DNA of 27,445 bases from an uncultured Bacteroidales bacterium. GTDB taxonomy: Bacteria > Bacteroidota > Bacteroidia > Bacteroidales > Bacteroidaceae. The position numbers and the translations under genes are program-made. The notes under the pieces are model-generated. The model had not been told where the DNA came from. It searched no databases and saw only the letters and a program-made list of their open reading frames with translations. This document shows, one piece after another, positions 23,858 to 27,445 of the stretch. Numbering within the stretch: position 1 is the first letter of the stretch; each line of letters opens with the position of its first letter. The DNA is taken from NCBI GenBank assembly GCA_902783615.1, contig CACZRQ010000065.1, positions 1-27,445 of the forward strand. Reading direction: 5' to 3'.

Positions 23858-24460
23858 ATGTCTTTTCTTTTAGAACAATGTCAGTTCTTTGAGCTGACTG
23901 ACAATTTATTGGATAATTGTCAACCTTTTACTTGCGGGAATGATGATCTTGACGATTTCTTCCGTAATGATGCAACTCGCTATGCCTATTTCTTAATGGG
24001 CAAATCATATTGCTTTCGTTTAATGTCCGATAACACAAAGATTGTTTGTGCATTCACTCTTTCAAACGATAGCATTCGAATATATGACTTACCACGGAGT
24101 CGTCGTGATTACATGAAGAGTTTGACTCATCATGAGAAGCCTTTAAAAAGATACCCTGGCGTTTTGATTGGCCGTTTAGGAGTTGGCAAAGGGTTTATAC
24201 AACAAGGCATTGGAAGTGAGACACTTGATTTCATTAAGGGCTGGTTTTATTCAAGTACAAACAAAACAGGATGCCGTTTTATCATAGTAGATGCTGTAAA
24301 TGATCCTCTTGTTTTATCTTTTTATAAAAAGAATGGTTTCCTACCTTTGTTTTCAACGGAAGAACAGGAATTTATATATACAGGAGGCAAGAGAGATCAA
24401 CCTATATCTTTATCTACACGATTAATGTATTATGATCTTCTCCAAATGCGTAGTCATTAA
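23858..24460 (+). CDS. GNAT acetyltransferase, TacT/AtaT-like toxin candidate
   Basis: 200 aa. It matches toxin-type GNATs: FTCGNDDLDDFF (24-35) is the CGxxxLDxFL substrate-side motif, RLGVGKGFIQQGIGSETL contains the QxxGxG acetyl-CoA loop (116-119), and VDAVNDPLVLSFYKKNGF carries the conserved Tyr156. TacT/AtaT toxins acetylate the amino group of charged tRNAs and stop translation, and are held by a DNA-binding antitoxin encoded just upstream. The short upstream gene and shared promoter fit. AT content is above that of the housekeeping genes, suggesting transfer. An ordinary metabolic acetyltransferase remains possible. Confidence 0.82.
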   Translation: MSFLLEQCQFFELTDNLLDNCQPFTCGNDDLDDFFRNDATRYAYFLMGKSYCFRLMSDNTKIVCAFTLSNDSIRIYDLPRSRRDYMKSLTHHEKPLKRYPGVLIGRLGVGKGFIQQGIGSETLDFIKGWFYSSTNKTGCRFIIVDAVNDPLVLSFYKKNGFLPLFSTEEQEFIYTGGKRDQPISLSTRLMYYDLLQMRSH

Positions 24461-24502
24461 CGAAGGGTAAATAATATTTATTCATCTCTTTCTTTCAAAA
24501 GA

Positions 24503-24534
24503 TTTGGAAGTAATCAATAATTGTACTAATTTTG
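24503..24534 (+). promoter_or_regulatory. Promoter of a candidate small RNA
   Basis: TTTG (24503-24506), 20 bases, TAATTTTG (24527-24534). A full consensus match located between the GNAT stop codon and the hairpin at 24546. Confidence 0.75.
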
Positions 24535-24539
24535 CACCA

Positions 24540-24593
24540 ACAGAACCCGCCACGCTTCCCAGAGAACAGCGAACCAGGGCGGGGCTTTTTTTT
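24540..24593 (+). ncRNA. Candidate short RNA ending in a GC-rich terminator
   Basis: Directly after a full promoter comes about 55 bases that fold as one hairpin: CCCGCC (24546-24551) pairs with GGCGGG (24578-24583), and inner CGCT (24553-24556) pairs with AGCG (24568-24571). Eight T follow at 24586. There is no start codon with a useful frame inside. The 5' end is inferred from promoter spacing. The hairpin could instead be merely the terminator of the GNAT gene, in which case the promoter match would be coincidental. Confidence 0.5.
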
Positions 24594-24684
24594 ACATGAA
24601 CTGCTATGATGTCTTTGTCGTATAACATATTTGCTAAATACGGCTGAAATGGAAGAAATGGATGCAGAAACAAATGATATCATG

Positions 24685-24773
24685 TTCTTTCTTCCGTTCT
24701 TCCGCTAAATCGAAATAATGCATATAGAACATGAACTATCATAGCGGAAGAAGTAGCGGAAGAAGCGGAAGAA
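24685..24773 (+). repeat. Left arm of an 89-bp inverted repeat
   Basis: Compared by eye with the reverse complement of 25167-25255, 78 of 89 bases agree. The outer 35 bases are perfect and the inner 37 have one mismatch; the differences cluster in the middle. It contains three GCGGAAGAA units at the inner side and related CTTCCG units at the outer side. Confidence 0.93.
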
Positions 24774-25035
24774 GAATGGTGATTTTAGGTCAAAAACACC
24801 TAATATTCGTTTGAAGAATGCATCTTCCTGAACGGATTATTGAGCACATGCCCTGAAGACAGAAACCCTTTTGGCAGAACGACATTTGATACGTAGCAAA
24901 GAAACTATCATCGTCTTGTTCATGGAATCATGTAAACAGCTGTCATTCAATGTTAGTTGAGTCCGCATGAGTCCTTCAGTGCCAGACTCTCAGTCTGCAA
25001 CTAACGGACTCTTGGTCTGTTACTGCCTGACTGCC

Positions 25036-25054
25036 AGTCTGTAACTTACAGACT
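25036..25054. promoter_or_regulatory. Perfect 19-bp palindrome in the inverted-repeat interior
   Basis: AGTCTGTAA, one central C, TTACAGACT. The half-site AGTCTG(Y)AACT is echoed at about 24989-25000 and 25016-25025. It looks like a protein-binding dyad rather than an RNA hairpin, because the loop would be one base. Confidence 0.6.
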
Positions 25055-25166
25055 AATTGTAGCAAGGTAACATCCTGCTCATGTGGATAGAAAGCTCACA
25101 TAGGAGTAATAACAAATCGACTAAATCAAGCCTTTTTATGGCCTATTTTTCTCGAAAACCGTGTTT

Positions 25167-25255
25167 TTCTTCCGCTTCTTCCGCCACTTCTTCCGCTATG
25201 ATAATCCATGAAACAAAACAATTATTTCGATTTAGCGGAAGAACGGAAGAAAGAA
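25167..25255 (-). repeat. Right arm of the 89-bp inverted repeat
   Basis: Mirror of 24685-24773, enclosing a 393-bp unique interior. No target-site duplication is evident at the outer borders (24684/25256). Confidence 0.93.
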
Positions 25256-25452
25256 TTGAAAAGCAAAAACAAATCATTAATCATTCTCCCCTTTCATACA
25301 AGAAAAAAACATGCTTTCACGATTAAATGAGTCTTGGAGAAATCTGCTAACACTTGTTTCATAGTCTGTTTATTCTTCACCACCCTAATTGATGCAGAAC
25401 CACTTTTTCCCACTTTTTTCTGTTTAGACTGTCAATTTACAAATAATATTTG

Positions 25453-25460
25453 TATCTTTG
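25453..25460 (+). promoter_or_regulatory. Candidate -7 box for the restriction-modification gene
   Basis: TATCTTTG, 41 bases before the ATG at 25502. No clear TTTG at the expected -33 distance, so the promoter may be weak or activator-dependent. Confidence 0.5.
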
Positions 25461-25501
25461 TCCCAGATGCGATATGCTAAGACAATTTTGAAACTATCAT
25501 T

Positions 25502-27445
25502 ATGGACCTGAAAGATTATATCAGCACCGTTAATCAGAAATATCGAGCTGGCAATGCCACAGAACACAGCTACAGAGGCGCTTTAGAGCAGTTGATGCAG
25601 ACTCTATTGCCCAAACTACGCATTGTGAATGAACCCAAGCGAGTGAAATGTGGCGCACCTGATTACATCGCCAGTCGTAAGGACGGTATGCCTGTGTTCT
25701 ACATCGAAGCAAAGGATATTGGTGATAACGACCTTGACGGACGCAATCCTCATGGCCATAAGGAGCAGTTTACACGCTACAAGCAGGCCCTCGACTACAT
25801 CATCTTCACAGACTATCTGGACTTCCATCTATATGAGCATGGTGAGTTTGTTGATAGCGTGCGTATCGCAGAAGTAAAGGGCGACAAGATTGTAGCCGTT
25901 AATGAGAACAAAGAGAAGTTTCTGAATCTCATAGAGCATGTTGGCAATAATGCCATTCAACGCATCACTTCAGCCTCGCGTTTGGCTAAGCTAATGGCTG
26001 CTAAGGCGCGACTCTTAGAGAATATCATTGAGCAGGCACTCAACGATGATACTTACTCAGATGCTAACGACACCTTGCAGGCTCAGTACCAGTCATTTCG
26101 AGACTTCCTCATTCAGGAGCTCACCAAGCAGGACTTTGCCGACATCTATGCTCAGACTATTGCCTACGGAATGTTTGCAGCTCGTCTGCACGACCCCACC
26201 CCAGAAGACTTTAGTCGTGAGGAAGCAGGCCGCCTGATTCCTAAGACCAATCCCTTCCTTCGCAACCTCTTCAACAATGTTGCAGGCAACGAACTGGATG
26301 AGCGTATCACATGGGTGGTTGATGATTTGGTGACTGTGTTCCAAGCTACAAACCTTCAGGAAATCATGAAAGCCTATGGTGAGGACAAACGCCACCACGA
26401 CCCCATGATTCACTTCTACGAGGATTTCCTGTCTGAGTACAATCCCAAACTGCGTAAGTCAAAGGGCGTCTGGTACACCCCACAACCCGTCGTTGGCTTC
26501 ATAGTGAGGGCTGTTGACGAGATTCTGCAAAAGGAATTTAACCTGCCAGAAGGATTGGCCGACTACTCTATGATTGAAAAGGAAGTTACCGTTGAGCAGA
26601 GCTATGACGGACGTACTAAGGATGGTATGAAACACACCATGAAACGCTTCCATCGTGTACAGATTCTTGACCCAGCTACTGGAACTGGCACATTCTTGGC
26701 AGAGGTAGTCAATCAGATATATGACCGTTATCGTGACCAGCAGGGCATCTGGCAGCAATATGTAGAGCAGCATCTTATTCCCCGTCTGCATGGTTTCGAG
26801 ATTCTGATGGCATCCTATGCCGTTGCCCACATAAAGCTTGATATGTTGCTGAACGAAACTGGCTATCAGCATCTATCAGACAAGCGCTTGCAGGTATATC
26901 TGACCAATTCCCTTGAAGAGAGCAATAACGAACCTCGCACTCTCTTTGCCCAATGGCTCAGCCGTGAGGCAACAGAAGCGAATACGATTAAGCGCGACTG
27001 TCCTGTGATGGTGATGATTGGTAACCCACCATATAGTATTAGCAGCCAAAATAACGGAAAGTGGATAACAAACCTCATTGCTGACTATAAGAAGGATTTG
27101 AATGAAAAGAATATACAGCCACTTAGCGATGACTATATCAAGTTCATTCGTCTTGGACAAGAATATGTAGAGAAGAACGGAGAAGGGATTATCGCCTACA
27201 TCTCAAACAATTCATTCATTGATGGTATTATTCATCGCCAAATGAGAAAATCGTTGTTAGACTCTTTTAGCCATATTTACATTTTAAACTTACATGGTAG
27301 TTCGAAAAGAAAAGAAGTTGCGCCCGACGGAAGTAAAGATGAAAACGTATTCGACATTCAGCCTGGAGTTAGTATAAACATCTTTGTAAAAAGAAAAGAT
27401 GAGAAAGAATTATGTAAAGTCCATCATTATGAATTATTTGGATCA
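25502..27445 (+). CDS. Type ISP/IIG-like restriction-modification enzyme (5' part)
   Basis: 648 codons without a stop, continuing past the window end. A PD-(D/E)xK nuclease lies at the N terminus: Pro53-Asp54 and Glu69-Ala70-Lys71 (FYIEAKD). A helical linker follows to about 330, then a gamma-class N6-adenine methyltransferase: KGVWYTPQPVVGFIV, motif I DPATGTGTF (390-398) and motif IV NPPY (508-511). The end resembles the start of the target-recognition region of the type ISP family. LlaGI-type ISP enzymes have a helicase between nuclease and methyltransferase. Here fewer than 320 residues separate them and no helicase motif is visible, so a one-chain type IIG mode is likely. It would cut unmethylated foreign DNA and protect the host by methylation. 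Confidence 0.9.
   Translation, partial: MDLKDYISTVNQKYRAGNATEHSYRGALEQLMQTLLPKLRIVNEPKRVKCGAPDYIASRKDGMPVFYIEAKDIGDNDLDGRNPHGHKEQFTRYKQALDYIIFTDYLDFHLYEHGEFVDSVRIAEVKGDKIVAVNENKEKFLNLIEHVGNNAIQRITSASRLAKLMAAKARLLENIIEQALNDDTYSDANDTLQAQYQSFRDFLIQELTKQDFADIYAQTIAYGMFAARLHDPTPEDFSREEAGRLIPKTNPFLRNLFNNVAGNELDERITWVVDDLVTVFQATNLQEIMKAYGEDKRHHDPMIHFYEDFLSEYNPKLRKSKGVWYTPQPVVGFIVRAVDEILQKEFNLPEGLADYSMIEKEVTVEQSYDGRTKDGMKHTMKRFHRVQILDPATGTGTFLAEVVNQIYDRYRDQQGIWQQYVEQHLIPRLHGFEILMASYAVAHIKLDMLLNETGYQHLSDKRLQVYLTNSLEESNNEPRTLFAQWLSREATEANTIKRDCPVMVMIGNPPYSISSQNNGKWITNLIADYKKDLNEKNIQPLSDDYIKFIRLGQEYVEKNGEGIIAYISNNSFIDGIIHRQMRKSLLDSFSHIYILNLHGSSKRKEVAPDGSKDENVFDIQPGVSINIFVKRKDEKELCKVHHYELFGS

Larger units (their letters stand above)
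24594..25501. other. Gene-free accessory stretch (about 0.9 kb)
   Basis: No convincing coding region. It contains the two inverted-repeat arms (24685-24773, 25167-25255), a TTAGGT/ACCTAA hairpin near 24784-24802, many AGTCTG/CAGACT units (about 24955-25055) including a 19-bp palindrome, and about 250 bp of plain AT-rich leader before the restriction enzyme gene. An 81-codon frame at 25081-25326 runs through the right arm and looks accidental. Confidence 0.7.

Noticed and set aside
24685..25255. Insertion sequence
   Set aside because: Terminal inverted repeats are present but there is no transposase frame and no visible target duplication, so only a non-autonomous element or remnant can be proposed.
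22795..25255. Promoter inversion of the restriction gene by the upstream serine recombinase
   Set aside because: No clear promoter facing the restriction gene is visible inside the 24774-25166 segment, and the recombinase has altered active-site residues; kept only as a possibility to test.
25081..25326. 81-codon plus-strand ORF in the inverted-repeat element
   Set aside because: Most of it is translated repeat (SSASSATSSA); no domain, no ribosome binding site, and it crosses the right arm.

Overview
This window looks like a chromosomal piece of a Bacteroidales bacterium, most likely Prevotella/Segatella or a close relative. The evidence is the gene content (Bacteroidota-type AMP nucleosidase, a type-3 ProRS with a C-terminal Tyr, a LysM/PBP1-like protein paired with a PorT-like barrel, a surface lipoprotein with an acidic export signal) and the promoters. 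At least seven intergenic regions carry TTTG, exactly 20 bases, then TAnnTTTG, which is the Bacteroidota primary sigma factor pattern. Most genes lack a Shine-Dalgarno sequence. The genus is inferred, not proven.

Layout. 1-3152: the 3' part of a ClpC-type unfoldase, a strong terminator, then htpG (protein quality control). 3177-3444: two identical tRNA-Arg(ACG) genes exactly 100 bp apart, with a promoter and terminator. 3443-6103 (minus): pyrK-pyrD-GNAT operon behind an XRE-type regulator. 6175-6812: gene-free, AT-rich, with iterated motifs. 6813-8615 (minus): amn-holA. 8669-11709 (plus): a stand-alone HsdR-N-type nuclease domain overlapping by ATGA a surface lipoprotein that fuses about 17 plant-type leucine-rich repeats to an M64 metallopeptidase. 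11750-13374 (minus): a Nif3-like protein and a coiled-coil zinc-ribbon protein. 13537-17208 (minus): proS, a GNAT and a POT-family transporter. 17291-20128 (minus): uvrA. 20280-23475 (plus): LysM/PBP1-like protein, outer-membrane barrel and an atypical serine recombinase in one apparent operon.

From about 23.5 kb the character changes to an accessory region. It holds a probable toxin-antitoxin pair (55-aa protein plus TacT/AtaT-like GNAT) with a tandemly duplicated promoter -7 block and a strong Shine-Dalgarno. A candidate short RNA with its own promoter and terminator follows. Next is a roughly 570-bp gene-free element bounded by 89-bp inverted repeats that are 88% identical. The window ends inside a single-chain restriction-modification enzyme (nuclease plus N6-adenine methyltransferase, type ISP/IIG-like, without a helicase) that runs off the edge.

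The housekeeping half is conventional. The most unusual parts are the inverted-repeat element between the toxin-antitoxin pair and the restriction enzyme, the candidate small RNA, the nuclease plus LRR-protease gene pair, and the recombinase with substituted active-site arginines.
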